Assembly: GCA_965240365.1 (NCBI GenBank)
Contig: OZ251218.1
Span: 930,001 to 994,000, forward strand
Source: G965240365 sp965240365
GTDB lineage: Bacteria > Pseudomonadota > Gammaproteobacteria > Eutrophobiales > Eutrophobiaceae
DNA length: 64,000 nt
Reading direction: 5' to 3'
The position numbers and the translations under genes were made by a program. The stretch's first letter is position 1. Every line of letters starts with the position of its first letter. Shown piece after piece: positions 35,561 through 43,626 of this stretch. The notes below the pieces were generated by a model that made no database searches, was not told where the DNA came from, and saw only the letters and a list, made by a program, of their open reading frames with translations.

Positions 35561-36457
35561 TTACAGGGTTTTGCGGCCGACCACACTGAGCAGGCCGGCG
35601 GACACGACCAGTATGCCCCCGAGATATTCCCGCGGGCTCAGCGTTTCATCGGTCAACCAGGCCGCGGACAGGGCGCCGGCCACGATCTCCAGTAAAAAGA
35701 GGATGGATGAGCGCTGGATCGGCAGGTGGGTAACGCCATACTGAGCGGTCCACATCATGACATACATGAACGGAAAACCAAGCAGGAGGACCAGCAGCGC
35801 CGAATCGACCGTGATCACGGGCGGGGCGATACCGGCCCAGACGATGGCGATCAGGGCCAGCACAATGACGCCCAGGAAGGCCGAACCCATCTTCAAGTCA
35901 AGCGGCACGGCGCCCATTTTGCGCACGATAATATTGCTCAGCGCGAAACAGAGGCCGGCCGCCAGCGCATAAATATCGGCCGGACTCAGGCCCTGCTGAT
36001 CGCCATGACCGGGGCCGATATCCGCCCGCCAGAGCATCAGCACGGCGCCGGTCATGGCGATCAGCAGGGCCAGCGCGCCGCTCCGGGCCAGGCGCTCTTT
36101 CAATATTACCCGCGCCAGCAGGATGGCCCAGACCGGAGACAGATAGAATAACAACAACACCCGCACGACCTCGCCTTCCAGCACGGCCAGGATAAAGGCG
36201 AGATTGGTGCAACCGGCCAGCAGGCCAAGCAGGCTAAAGGCCAGCCTGTTTTCCTGAAAACAGGCGCGCCCGCGCCAGACCGGCAGCGCGATGGCAAAAG
36301 CGGCCACGCAATAAATCAACAGGGCCGACCACAGCCCGTGCCAGCCTATCCCGTCCAGCAACCTGAGCGGATACCAGAACAGGCCCCACAAGACCGCGGC
36401 CATGACGCAGGCGAGGGAGGCGGAATATGTGTTTTGCGGTTGGAGCGGCGGGTTCAT
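35561..36457 (-). CDS. EamA/DMT-family membrane transporter
   Basis: A 298-residue protein with ten hydrophobic segments in two repeated halves, the layout of the drug/metabolite transporter superfamily. I start at 36457 (MNPPLQPQNTYSASLAC). RGRACFQENRLAFSLLGLLA and YALAAGLCFALSNIIVRKMG fit EamA domains. The substrate cannot be inferred. It is divergent from dapD with 66 bp between starts. The 92 bp after its stop contain an AT-rich inverted repeat (GATAATGG/CCATTATC). Confidence 0.82.
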   Translation of the reverse strand: MNPPLQPQNTYSASLACVMAAVLWGLFWYPLRLLDGIGWHGLWSALLIYCVAAFAIALPVWRGRACFQENRLAFSLLGLLAGCTNLAFILAVLEGEVVRVLLLFYLSPVWAILLARVILKERLARSGALALLIAMTGAVLMLWRADIGPGHGDQQGLSPADIYALAAGLCFALSNIIVRKMGAVPLDLKMGSAFLGVIVLALIAIVWAGIAPPVITVDSALLVLLLGFPFMYVMMWTAQYGVTHLPIQRSSILFLLEIVAGALSAAWLTDETLSPREYLGGILVVSAGLLSVVGRKTL

Positions 36458-36523
36458 TCGCCTATACTCAATTGTTTTGGCATCTTCGTATGCTATCCGA
36501 TTGTTGCAGGCGGGAAAAGACAA

Positions 36524-37345
36524 ATGAATCAGGCAGAAGCGTTAATTACCGAACAATTTGAAAAGCGGGCGGAACTCAAACCCGGCAAGGTCAGCAAGGC
36601 GCTCAGGCAGGCCGTGAACGAGGCCATCGGACAACTGGACAACGGCCGCTTGCGGATCGCCGAAAAGATCGATGGTGAATGGGTGGTCCGGCAATGGCTG
36701 AAAAAGGCGGTGCTGTTGTCGTTTATCATCGACAAGAACAATGTTATCGAAGGCGGGCATACCCGTTATTTCGACAAGATCCCCGCCAAGTTTCAGGCTT
36801 ATACCGAAGCCGGCTTTAGCGAGACGGGCGCGCGGGTCGTGCCAACGGCAACGGTGCGGCGCGGCAGTTATATCGGACGGAATGTGGTCCTGATGCCGAG
36901 TTTCGTCAATATCGGCGCCTATGTCGATAGCGGGACCATGGTGGATACCTGGGCGACCGTGGGTTCCTGCGCCCAGATCGGCAGGAATGTGCATCTGTCG
37001 GGCGGGGTTGGTATCGGCGGCGTGCTGGAACCCCTGCAGGCCAGCCCGACCATCATCGAGGATAACTGCTTCATCGGCGCCCGCTCTGAAATCGTCGAGG
37101 GGGTTATCGTGGGCGAGGGCTCGGTTATCTCAATGGGCGTTTACATCGGCCAGAGCACCCGCATCTATAACCGCGACACCGATGAGATCAGCTATGGCCG
37201 GATCCCGCCCGGCTCGGTGGTCGTTTCCGGCAGCCTGCCGTCCGCGGACGGGAAATACAGCCTCTATTGCGCCGTGATCGTCAAGACCGTTGACGCAAAG
37301 ACCAGAAGCAAGGTCGGCATTAACGCGCTATTGCGTGAGTTGTGA
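36524..37345 (+). CDS. dapD: tetrahydrodipicolinate N-succinyltransferase
   Basis: A 273-residue left-handed beta-helix enzyme of lysine/peptidoglycan synthesis. Hexapeptide repeats run from about residue 100 to 230; PSFVNIGAYVDSGTMVDTWA and IGGVLEPLQASPTIIEDN are signature stretches. Start 36524 (MNQAEALITEQFEKR) matches the usual length of 274. Upstream in-frame ATGs lie inside the divergent exporter. Confidence 0.95.
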   Translation: MNQAEALITEQFEKRAELKPGKVSKALRQAVNEAIGQLDNGRLRIAEKIDGEWVVRQWLKKAVLLSFIIDKNNVIEGGHTRYFDKIPAKFQAYTEAGFSETGARVVPTATVRRGSYIGRNVVLMPSFVNIGAYVDSGTMVDTWATVGSCAQIGRNVHLSGGVGIGGVLEPLQASPTIIEDNCFIGARSEIVEGVIVGEGSVISMGVYIGQSTRIYNRDTDEISYGRIPPGSVVVSGSLPSADGKYSLYCAVIVKTVDAKTRSKVGINALLREL

Positions 37346-37454
37346 ACCGATGCGCTTGCAGACGTGCGCGAGGCCGTGAATCAGGCTCAGCGGCGCTGTG
37401 CCGCCCTTGGCCTGAGCAAGGGGCAAACAATGGCCTGCCGCCGGTCTGTGGGGC

Positions 37455-37853
37455 TTATTTCGGCTCTACGTATAGCACCAGGCTGTGGTCAACCAGTTTA
37501 AAACCATGTTGCTCCACGACCTTTTTGCGCAGGCGGTCGATCTCTTCATTGTGAAATTCAACGACCTCGCCCGTTTTCGTGCAGACCATGTGATCATGTT
37601 GATCGCCGCGGTCAAGTTCAAATACGGAATGACCGGCGTCAAAATTATGCCGCATGACCAGCCCCGCCGCCTCAAACTGGGTCAGGACCCGATAGACCGT
37701 GGCCAGACCTATTTCCTCGCCCTGCCTCAGCAATGTCTTGTAAACATCTTCCGCGCTGAGATGCCGATCTTCGGAGTGCTCAAGTATCTGCAGGATACGA
37801 ATCCGCGGCAGGGTGGCCTTCAGGCCGGCTTTCTTTAAATCTGTTGCTTCCAA
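37455..37853 (-). CDS. fur: ferric uptake regulator
   Basis: A 132-residue iron-sensing repressor, full length for Fur though it lacks the C-terminal CxxC often seen. The winged helix is near residues 12-80 (SAEDVYKTLLRQGEEIGLAT VYRV in two runs) and the metal site includes FDAGHSVFEL and DQHDHMVC. It is divergent from bamE, the usual gammaproteobacterial arrangement. Confidence 0.94.
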   Translation of the reverse strand: MEATDLKKAGLKATLPRIRILQILEHSEDRHLSAEDVYKTLLRQGEEIGLATVYRVLTQFEAAGLVMRHNFDAGHSVFELDRGDQHDHMVCTKTGEVVEFHNEEIDRLRKKVVEQHGFKLVDHSLVLYVEPK

Positions 37854-38008
37854 AACGACCTCACTTCAATTTTAAAAATTGATTAATTTGTCATAGACTT
37901 AAATTATACTACATGCGGCAATAAATGTCGTTGAGGAAATTCGGCAGGGCGGTTATCCTGTCCGGTCTCCGGCAAATAACCCGGTCTAACAGCGAAGCCT
38001 TACAGCAA

Positions 38009-38464
38009 ATGAACAAAATCCTTATCCCGCTTGTGTTTCTGCTCTCTCTCGCGGGCTGCACGCGCGGCCATGACGGCCGCCTCAACCTGCCGCTGCTCTA
38101 TAAAATCGATATCCAGCAGGGCAATGTCATTGAGCAGGAAATGCTGGACAAACTCAAGCCGGGCCTGGATAAGGCCCAGGCGCGGTTCATTATGGGCACC
38201 CCGGTTATCGTGGACCCGTTCCACAACAATCGCTGGGAATACATCTACAGCTTTCAAAAAGGCGGCGGCGTCAGGGAACAGCGCCACATCACCCTGCACT
38301 TTGAAGACGATAAACTGGCCTATATCTCCGGCGATGTCCGGCCCGCGACCTCAATCCGCCGTGAAAACATCATCATTACCGAACAAGAGGGCATTATCGT
38401 GCCCAAAAGAGAAGAAAAAGGCTTTTTCGAGCGCTGGTGGGATCGGGTGACGCCCGGCGACTGA
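38009..38464 (+). CDS. bamE: outer-membrane assembly lipoprotein BamE/OmlA
   Basis: A 151-residue lipoprotein; the lipobox LAGC puts the lipidated cysteine at residue 17. The SmpA/OmlA fold covers about residues 25-110 (LKPGLDKAQARFIMGTPV, NNRWEYIYSFQ). It is a subunit of the BAM complex that inserts beta-barrel proteins. The start at 38009 is the one that gives a lipoprotein signal; an upstream ATG at 37925 would bury it. Confidence 0.93.
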   Translation: MNKILIPLVFLLSLAGCTRGHDGRLNLPLLYKIDIQQGNVIEQEMLDKLKPGLDKAQARFIMGTPVIVDPFHNNRWEYIYSFQKGGGVREQRHITLHFEDDKLAYISGDVRPATSIRRENIIITEQEGIIVPKREEKGFFERWWDRVTPGD

Positions 38465-38482
38465 CGCTGTCAGCGGGCGCTG

Positions 38483-38788
38483 TTATTTTTGCCCGCGGGG
38501 GTCCGCCCTGGCGGCGCGTCGTCTCCTTGCCTGTTTGGGATCAAGCCGCAACGGGCGGTAGATTTCAATGCGATCACCGTCTTTGAGCACATCATCAAGC
38601 GGCCGGATTTCGTTAAAAATCCCCACCTTGTTGACCTCTAGGTCGATTTCCGGCGCGCGTTCCGGCAAACCGGATTGCAGGATGGCCGCCTTGATGGTGG
38701 TCCCCCGCTTCACCTTGAGCCCCATAACCATCTGCTTTTCGGGGCTGATATAGACAAGTTCCACCCGCAGGGTTTGATCAGCCTCCAT
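38483..38788 (-). CDS. ratB: RnfH/RatB family ubiquitin-fold protein
   Basis: A 101-residue member of the RnfH (UPF0125) family with a beta-grasp fold; ELVYISPEKQMVMGLKVKRG and IFNEIRPLDDVLKDGDRIEI are diagnostic. The function is not established. The ATG (38786-38788) overlaps the ATAA target site of a MITE, so its old upstream region has been replaced and the usual ratA-ratB spacing is lost. Confidence 0.9.
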   Translation of the reverse strand: MEADQTLRVELVYISPEKQMVMGLKVKRGTTIKAAILQSGLPERAPEIDLEVNKVGIFNEIRPLDDVLKDGDRIEIYRPLRLDPKQARRRRAARADPRGQK

Positions 38789-38790
38789 AA

Positions 38791-38939
38791 GGAAACTCTG
38801 ATTGAATCAGGGTTTCCTGCGGTACAGGGACGTACCGCCAAAATCAATGATGCAAATCATTGATTTTGAAGCAATGTGAAAATCGCATTTTCACCTTGCG
38901 TGCTCTGATAAGTCCAGGATGGATTTATTCAGAGCTTCC
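38791..38939 (-). mobile_element. family A MITE, 149-bp empty form
   Basis: Reversed relative to the 34180 copy. Flanked by ATAA at 38787-38790 and 38940-38943. Both 19-bp palindrome sites are empty, giving the same 149-bp length as the 16542 copy. It lies between ratA and ratB and provides the end of ratA. Confidence 0.9.
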
Positions 38940-39371
38940 ATAAAGAGACCGGGCGCGTTCAATAAAGGCGGCCACCAGCGAGTCGATAATGCGCTGAAAC
39001 ACCTTCCCGAGGGTGTGCTTGATCAGCCTGTTCTTGAACTGAAACTGCATGTCCAGCGACACGCAACAACCGCCCCGGCCATTATCCCTGAAGCGCCAGC
39101 AGCCGTTTAATTCCTTGAACGGCCCCTTGACCAGACTCATGTGGATCGACTCATCCTGACGCATGGTATTGGCCGTGGTATAGGTCTGCCTGATCCTGCC
39201 GACGGCGATCGAGACCGAGGCCGTCAGCGCGGCCTGGTCTTTTTTAATGATCCTGGAGGCCGTGCACCAGGGCAGAAATTCAGGGTAAGACTCAATGTCA
39301 TTGACCAGGGCGAACATCTGTCCGCGGCTGTATCTCACGCTGGCCTGTTTATGGATGCGGGTCACTGCCAA
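38925..39371 (-). CDS. ratA: RatA/COQ10-type START-domain protein
   Basis: A 148-residue START/polyketide-cyclase protein. RYSRGQMFALVNDIESYPEFLPWC is the family N-terminus (seen as two blocks, RYSRGQMFALVND and IESYPEFLPWC). E. coli RatA is described as inhibiting 70S assembly, and relatives bind ubiquinone. The last four residues GSSE and the stop are encoded by the MITE terminus GGA AGC TCT GAA TAA, so the native C-terminus has been replaced. Confidence 0.9.
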   Translation of the reverse strand: MAVTRIHKQASVRYSRGQMFALVNDIESYPEFLPWCTASRIIKKDQAALTASVSIAVGRIRQTYTTANTMRQDESIHMSLVKGPFKELNGCWRFRDNGRGGCCVSLDMQFQFKNRLIKHTLGKVFQRIIDSLVAAFIERARSLYGSSE

Positions 39372-39586
39372 AACTTATTCCACAAAAATAAAAGCGCGTC
39401 TTTCCGGCATGTTTTTATATGATTTTTTGCCTGTCTTGCTTGAGTTTACGGCCGCCGGCCAGCCGAACCGGCGGCCGCGGCCAGTGGCAGCATAACATCC
39501 GGGCGAACGGATATAAAATACTTTAATCTGCCCGGCCGGGGGCTATAATTACGGGTCAATTCAATCCTCAAACGCAAGAGCCTATT

Positions 39587-39931
39587 ATGACAGACACGAC
39601 ATTATTCAGCAGGATCATACAGCGCGAGATACCGGCCGATATCGTCTATGAAGACGATTTGTGTCTGGCATTCCGTGATATTAATCCGCAGGCGCCGCTG
39701 CATGTGTTGCTGATACCCAAACAGCCCATCGTGAAAGTGGCGGATGCAAAAACGGAAGACCGGGATCTGCTCGGTCATTTGCTGCTGAAAACCGGCCAGA
39801 TCGCGCGCCAGCAGGGCTATGGCGAGGCCTTCCGCCTGGTCATCAATAACGGCGCGGGCGCGGGCCAAGCCGTCTTTCATCTGCATATCCATATCCTGGC
39901 AGGCCGGGAGTTCAGTTGGCCGGCCGGCTGA
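39587..39931 (+). CDS. hinT: HIT-family nucleotide-binding hydrolase, HinT-like
   Basis: A 114-residue histidine-triad protein. His98, His100 and His102 (VFHLHIHIL) form the triad; SRIIQREIPADIVYEDD is the usual start. HinT-type enzymes hydrolyse purine phosphoramidates and acyl-adenylates. The upstream 39372-39586 stretch has no gene I recognise. Confidence 0.93.
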   Translation: MTDTTLFSRIIQREIPADIVYEDDLCLAFRDINPQAPLHVLLIPKQPIVKVADAKTEDRDLLGHLLLKTGQIARQQGYGEAFRLVINNGAGAGQAVFHLHIHILAGREFSWPAG

Positions 39932-39974
39932 TGTTTCGCCAAAACCCGAGGCGCATAAGCGCCGCAAGCCACGG

Positions 39975-40799
39975 CTAAACGGCGCTATTCAGCAGCCTTT
40001 TTATAAATACCGAAATGAAGTAACAGACAGAGGCCAGCAGCACGATGACCGAGCCCGTGGGCAGATCCGGGCCGAAAGAGAGGGCAATGCCGCTGATGCT
40101 GATCAAGGCGCAGATGATGGCCGAGCAGACAAACATTTTATGCAGCGAGTTCACGTACTGATTGGCGATCGCGGCGGGCAACGTCAATAATGCGATGACC
40201 AGGATCAAGCCGACCAACTGAATCAGGGTCACGATCGTGATCGATATCAGGCACAGCAGAAGGATATAAAAGAATTCCGTATTGATGCCGCGCAAACGGG
40301 CGAACTCTTCGTCAAACATGCTGCTCAGAAACTGCCGGTAAAACAGCATGACCACGAACAGTATGCTTAAATCCAGGAAAAATATCAGCCACAAATCCCG
40401 GCTGGTGATCAACAGGATATTACCGAACAGATAACTCATCAGGTCAACGTTATAGCCCGGCGTCAGCGACAGAAACAGGATGCCCGTGGCCATGCCGGCC
40501 GACCAGAAAGCGGCGATCAGTATATCTTCATGCTGCTTCCAGCGCAGGCTGATCCAGCCGATGGCGATACTCGAAACCAGCGCCGTCAGGATCGCGCCGA
40601 ATATCGGCGAACTGTCATAAAAGTAGGCAATGCCCATGCCCGCCATGACCGAATGGGCGATGCCGCCGGTCAGAAAGCTGATGCGTTTTACGACGATATA
40701 GCTGCCGATCACGCCGCAACCCACGCTCGCAAACAGGCAGGCGAACACCGCGTTGCGGATAAACGCGTATTCGCTGAGCGCATTAAAAAAACCGTGCAT
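39975..40799 (-). CDS. znuB: zinc ABC transporter permease
   Basis: A 274-residue membrane protein of the ABC-3 family with eight or so hydrophobic segments. GCGVIGSYIVVKRISFLTGG and GIAHSVMAGMGIAYF near residues 27-62 are typical. It is last in the minus-strand order zur-znuA-znuC-znuB, 3 bp after znuC. Confidence 0.93.
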   Translation of the reverse strand: MHGFFNALSEYAFIRNAVFACLFASVGCGVIGSYIVVKRISFLTGGIAHSVMAGMGIAYFYDSSPIFGAILTALVSSIAIGWISLRWKQHEDILIAAFWSAGMATGILFLSLTPGYNVDLMSYLFGNILLITSRDLWLIFFLDLSILFVVMLFYRQFLSSMFDEEFARLRGINTEFFYILLLCLISITIVTLIQLVGLILVIALLTLPAAIANQYVNSLHKMFVCSAIICALISISGIALSFGPDLPTGSVIVLLASVCYFISVFIKRLLNSAV

Positions 40800-40802
40800 G
40801 GT

Positions 40803-41534
40803 TTAATGATGATGGTGAATCATTCTGACCGGCGCGGCGTAGAGTTGCTTGATAATTTCACCGTTGATTGACTGGGTATCATGGCATACCAGCGTTTGAT
40901 TGAGGCAGGCGACCCGGTCCACATAACCGGATATAAAGGCAATATCATGCGACACAATGATAATGGTCATGCGCTCGCTATAATTTTTTAACAGCGCGTA
41001 AATATCCTCTTCGGCGCGCGCATCCACCCCGGCGGTCGGCTCATCCAGGATTAATATCTCGGGGCCGGACACCAGCGCCCTGGCGATCAGCACCCGTTGC
41101 AGTTGTCCGCCGGACAGCCGACCGATCTGGCGGCGGCCAAGCGCTTCAATCTCCAGCGCCGCCATGACCTCTGCGGCCGAGTCAAGCTGCCGCCGGCTGT
41201 AGCCGAACGGCGTGGCCGCGGCGGACACATGGCCCAGCATGACGACCTCTTTAACCGTGATCGGAAAATCACGCGCAAAACCGATATGCTGCGGCACATA
41301 GCCGATCATGCCGGCCCGGTCTTTTTTGCCCGCGCGGCTAAAGCGGCTGATTGAGCCCGTGTCCGGCTGCAACAGGCCCAGTATCAGTTTGAGCAGGGTG
41401 CTCTTGCCGCTCGCGTTAGGCCCGATAATCCCGATAAATTCGGCCTCGTGGATCTCGAGCGAGATTTCCTTGAGCACCGGCACATCGGTATAATTGAAGC
41501 TGACCTTATCAATGTCTATCACGACATTATTCAC
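40803..41534 (-). CDS. znuC: zinc ABC transporter ATP-binding protein
   Basis: A 243-residue ATPase if started at the GTG (41532-41534) that overlaps the end of znuA; six earlier codons lie inside znuA. Walker A GPNASGKST, signature LSGGQLQRV, Walker B ILDEPTAGVD and switch VSHDIAF are all intact. The C-terminal HHHH tail is common in ZnuC proteins. Confidence 0.93.
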   Translation of the reverse strand: MNNVVIDIDKVSFNYTDVPVLKEISLEIHEAEFIGIIGPNASGKSTLLKLILGLLQPDTGSISRFSRAGKKDRAGMIGYVPQHIGFARDFPITVKEVVMLGHVSAAATPFGYSRRQLDSAAEVMAALEIEALGRRQIGRLSGGQLQRVLIARALVSGPEILILDEPTAGVDARAEEDIYALLKNYSERMTIIIVSHDIAFISGYVDRVACLNQTLVCHDTQSINGEIIKQLYAAPVRMIHHHH

Positions 41535-42414
41535 CGGCCAGACCCTGTACAATTCTATCGGTCATGGCGCGCATATCCTCAATATAGTCGGCCGTCAAGG
41601 GGTCCAGTTCAATCACCTTTGCCCCGATCTCGGCGGCGATGACGCGCGCGGCCCGGTCATTGAACTGCGGCTGGGTAAAGACCGCCCTGATATTCCTTTG
41701 CCGGGCAAATTTGATCAGTTCTGCCAGTGAACGCCCCTGAATTTCTTTGCCGTCCTGTTCGATCGAGATCTGGCTGAGGCCGTAGCGCTCGGCAAAGTAG
41801 CCCCAGGAAGGATGCGCGACAATCAACTGCCTGTTTTTCAAGGCCGCCGTCTTCTCCGCGATCAGCCTGTCCAGCGCCTGCAACTGCTTGTTAAACGCCC
41901 GGGCGGCCTGCCGGTAGGCTTCCGCGTTGGCCTTGTCATGGGAGGCCAGCGCCGCCTCGATCAGCCCGGCAATGACCATTACATTATTCGGATCGGTCCA
42001 TACATGCGGGTCCATGCTATTGCCGTGGTCGCTGTCGTGGCCGCCATGCTCATGCCCGTGGTGTTCATGTCCGGCCAGCCGCGCCAACTCCGCGCAACAG
42101 GCCACGATCTTCAAGGCCGGGTTGTTCTTCCTGATCTCGGGCAACCAGCTTGACTCAAACGGCATCCCGATACTGAAATACAGATCGGCCCCGGCCAGCC
42201 GCGCCATTTGCCGCGGGGTCGGCTCATAGAGTTCCGGGCTTTGCCCCGGCCCGACCATGACGCTCACGGCAACCCGATCGCCGCCGACCTGTTCGACAAA
42301 ATGCTGCTGCGGGGCAATACTGACGAACACGTTTATCTTCTGTTCGGCCTGGGCCGGCGCCATCAGGCCGGATAACAGCAACAGGGCCGCCAATCTTGTT
42401 ATTAAGTGGATCAT
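41527..42414 (-). CDS. znuA: zinc ABC transporter substrate-binding protein
   Basis: A 295-residue periplasmic cluster-9 binding protein. Signal peptide residues 1-23; a His-rich loop (about 116-130, HEHHGHEHGGHDSDH) precedes DPHVWTDP; IVAHPSWGYFAERYGL carries a further ligand. The usual first zinc histidine (SPH.YEP) is glutamate here (SPELYEPTP), so the site may use a different ligand set. Its ATG overlaps the zur stop (ATGA). Confidence 0.92.
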   Translation of the reverse strand: MIHLITRLAALLLLSGLMAPAQAEQKINVFVSIAPQQHFVEQVGGDRVAVSVMVGPGQSPELYEPTPRQMARLAGADLYFSIGMPFESSWLPEIRKNNPALKIVACCAELARLAGHEHHGHEHGGHDSDHGNSMDPHVWTDPNNVMVIAGLIEAALASHDKANAEAYRQAARAFNKQLQALDRLIAEKTAALKNRQLIVAHPSWGYFAERYGLSQISIEQDGKEIQGRSLAELIKFARQRNIRAVFTQPQFNDRAARVIAAEIGAKVIELDPLTADYIEDMRAMTDRIVQGLAGE

Positions 42415-42920
42415 TTTTTCTCTCCTGTCTGTTGCAGGCGGCATTCATGGCAACGGCCATTGACCTCGATAATCTGCGCGTCCATTTCAAAACCGAGCGC
42501 CGCCGCCTTTTTTTGGAGCAAAGCGCGCAGCTCGGGGTCATCCATCTCCGCGACCCCGGCGCAGTCACGGCAGATAAAAAACTGGCTGCTGTGGGAATCG
42601 CCCGGATCCCCGCAGCCCACGTAGGCATTGAGCGATTCTATTTTATGCACCAGCCCCTGCGCCTGCAGAAAATCCAGCACCCGGTACACGGTCGGCGGCG
42701 CCGAGGCGGCGTGTTCATCGCGCAACTCATCCAGGATGTCGTAGGCCTTGACCGGCTCATGATTGCGCCAGACCAGTTCCAGCACGCGCTGCCGGAGCCG
42801 GGTGAAACGCTGGCCGGAGGCGTCACACAGGCGTCTGGCCATCTCTATGGCCGAATCAAGACAATCCTGATGCCGGTGCGAGGCGGCCTTGAAGGGCCGT
42901 ATTACCGTATTTTTATTCAA
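42411..42920 (-). CDS. zur: zinc uptake regulator (Fur family)
   Basis: A 169-residue Fur-family repressor. The winged helix is near residues 35-95 (AASAPPTVYRVLDFLQAQGL). The structural zinc site is in FICRDCAGV and CHECRLQQ, with CxxC pairs of the Zur/Fur type. It heads the operon zur-znuA-znuC-znuB and probably represses it through the palindrome at 42953. Confidence 0.93.
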   Translation of the reverse strand: MNKNTVIRPFKAASHRHQDCLDSAIEMARRLCDASGQRFTRLRQRVLELVWRNHEPVKAYDILDELRDEHAASAPPTVYRVLDFLQAQGLVHKIESLNAYVGCGDPGDSHSSQFFICRDCAGVAEMDDPELRALLQKKAAALGFEMDAQIIEVNGRCHECRLQQTGEKK

Positions 42921-42952
42921 GTGTCTTTACCGTATTGATACCGAAAATATAA

Positions 42953-42967
42953 TGTTATAATATAACA
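42953..42967. promoter_or_regulatory. zur: Zur box
   Basis: TGTTATAATATAACA, a palindrome of 7-bp arms that matches the centre of the known gammaproteobacterial Zur operator. It lies between the zur start (42920) and the plus-strand gene at 42972, so one site can control both directions. Confidence 0.88.
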
Positions 42968-42971
42968 CGCT

Positions 42972-43349
42972 ATGTCGATTTTCCAAAAAATGTTGCCGCG
43001 CGCCCTGGTGAAACCCCTGATCCTGATCCTGCTGCTGCTTGGCTCGCAGTTCGCAACTCTCGCCCATGCGCTGGAACATGAAGCGGCCGATTCCGAAGAT
43101 GAAGCCTGCTTTATTTGTCTGCACCAATCGAATTCTACCCATATTCTCGGCGGCGCAAAACAGAAAGACCCGCCGGATTTCAGGCACGGCCCGGAAATCC
43201 ACTACCGCTTAACCCCCTTCAGTCATCAAATATACGCGCGCCCGAATAATCGCAGCCCGCCCGGGCGCGAGACCGGCAATCATCCCGCCGAACCCGGCGC
43301 TGTCGGGGTGATTGGATTGCTTGCCGGGCCAACAACCGAAACTCTTTAA
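42972..43349 (+). CDS. small exported Cys-containing protein of the zinc regulon
   Basis: A 125-residue protein. Residues 10-33 form a hydrophobic N-terminal segment or signal peptide, followed by ALEHEAADSEDEACFICLHQ with a CxxC pair and flanking histidines, and a Pro/Gly-rich tail. Similar small proteins near znu genes have been annotated as zinc chaperones, but I do not know a proven function. It starts 5 bp after the Zur box with no clear ribosome-binding site. Its stop codon is in the TTAA of the following MITE. Confidence 0.65.
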   Translation: MSIFQKMLPRALVKPLILILLLLGSQFATLAHALEHEAADSEDEACFICLHQSNSTHILGGAKQKDPPDFRHGPEIHYRLTPFSHQIYARPNNRSPPGRETGNHPAEPGAVGVIGLLAGPTTETL

Positions 43350-43517
43350 GGAAACTCTGATTGAATCAGAGTTTCCCGCGGTACAGGGACCTGCCTGCTG
43401 CAGGCAGGTGTGCCGCCAAAATCAATGACGTAAGTCATTGATTTTGAAGCAGGGTGAAAATCGCATTTTCACCCTGCGTGCCCTGAGAAATCCAGGATGG
43501 ATTTATTCAGGGCTTCC
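43350..43517 (-). mobile_element. family A MITE, 168-bp form with one 19-bp insert
   Basis: Flanked by TTAA at 43346-43349 and 43518-43521. The palindrome is present once (43390-43408); the other site is empty (GGATTTCTCAGGGC on the reverse strand). 149 plus 19 gives the observed 168 bp. It separates the small Zur-controlled gene from the TonB receptor. Confidence 0.9.
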
Positions 43518-43626
43518 TTAATAAATGCTTTATCAATCATTAATTTTTTATTCAGCGGCGCCCCTTGCCGATCTGCCGGAACAGGCAGGCGGCAGGGCCA
43601 GCGCCATTCAGCTTATGGAGCAAACC

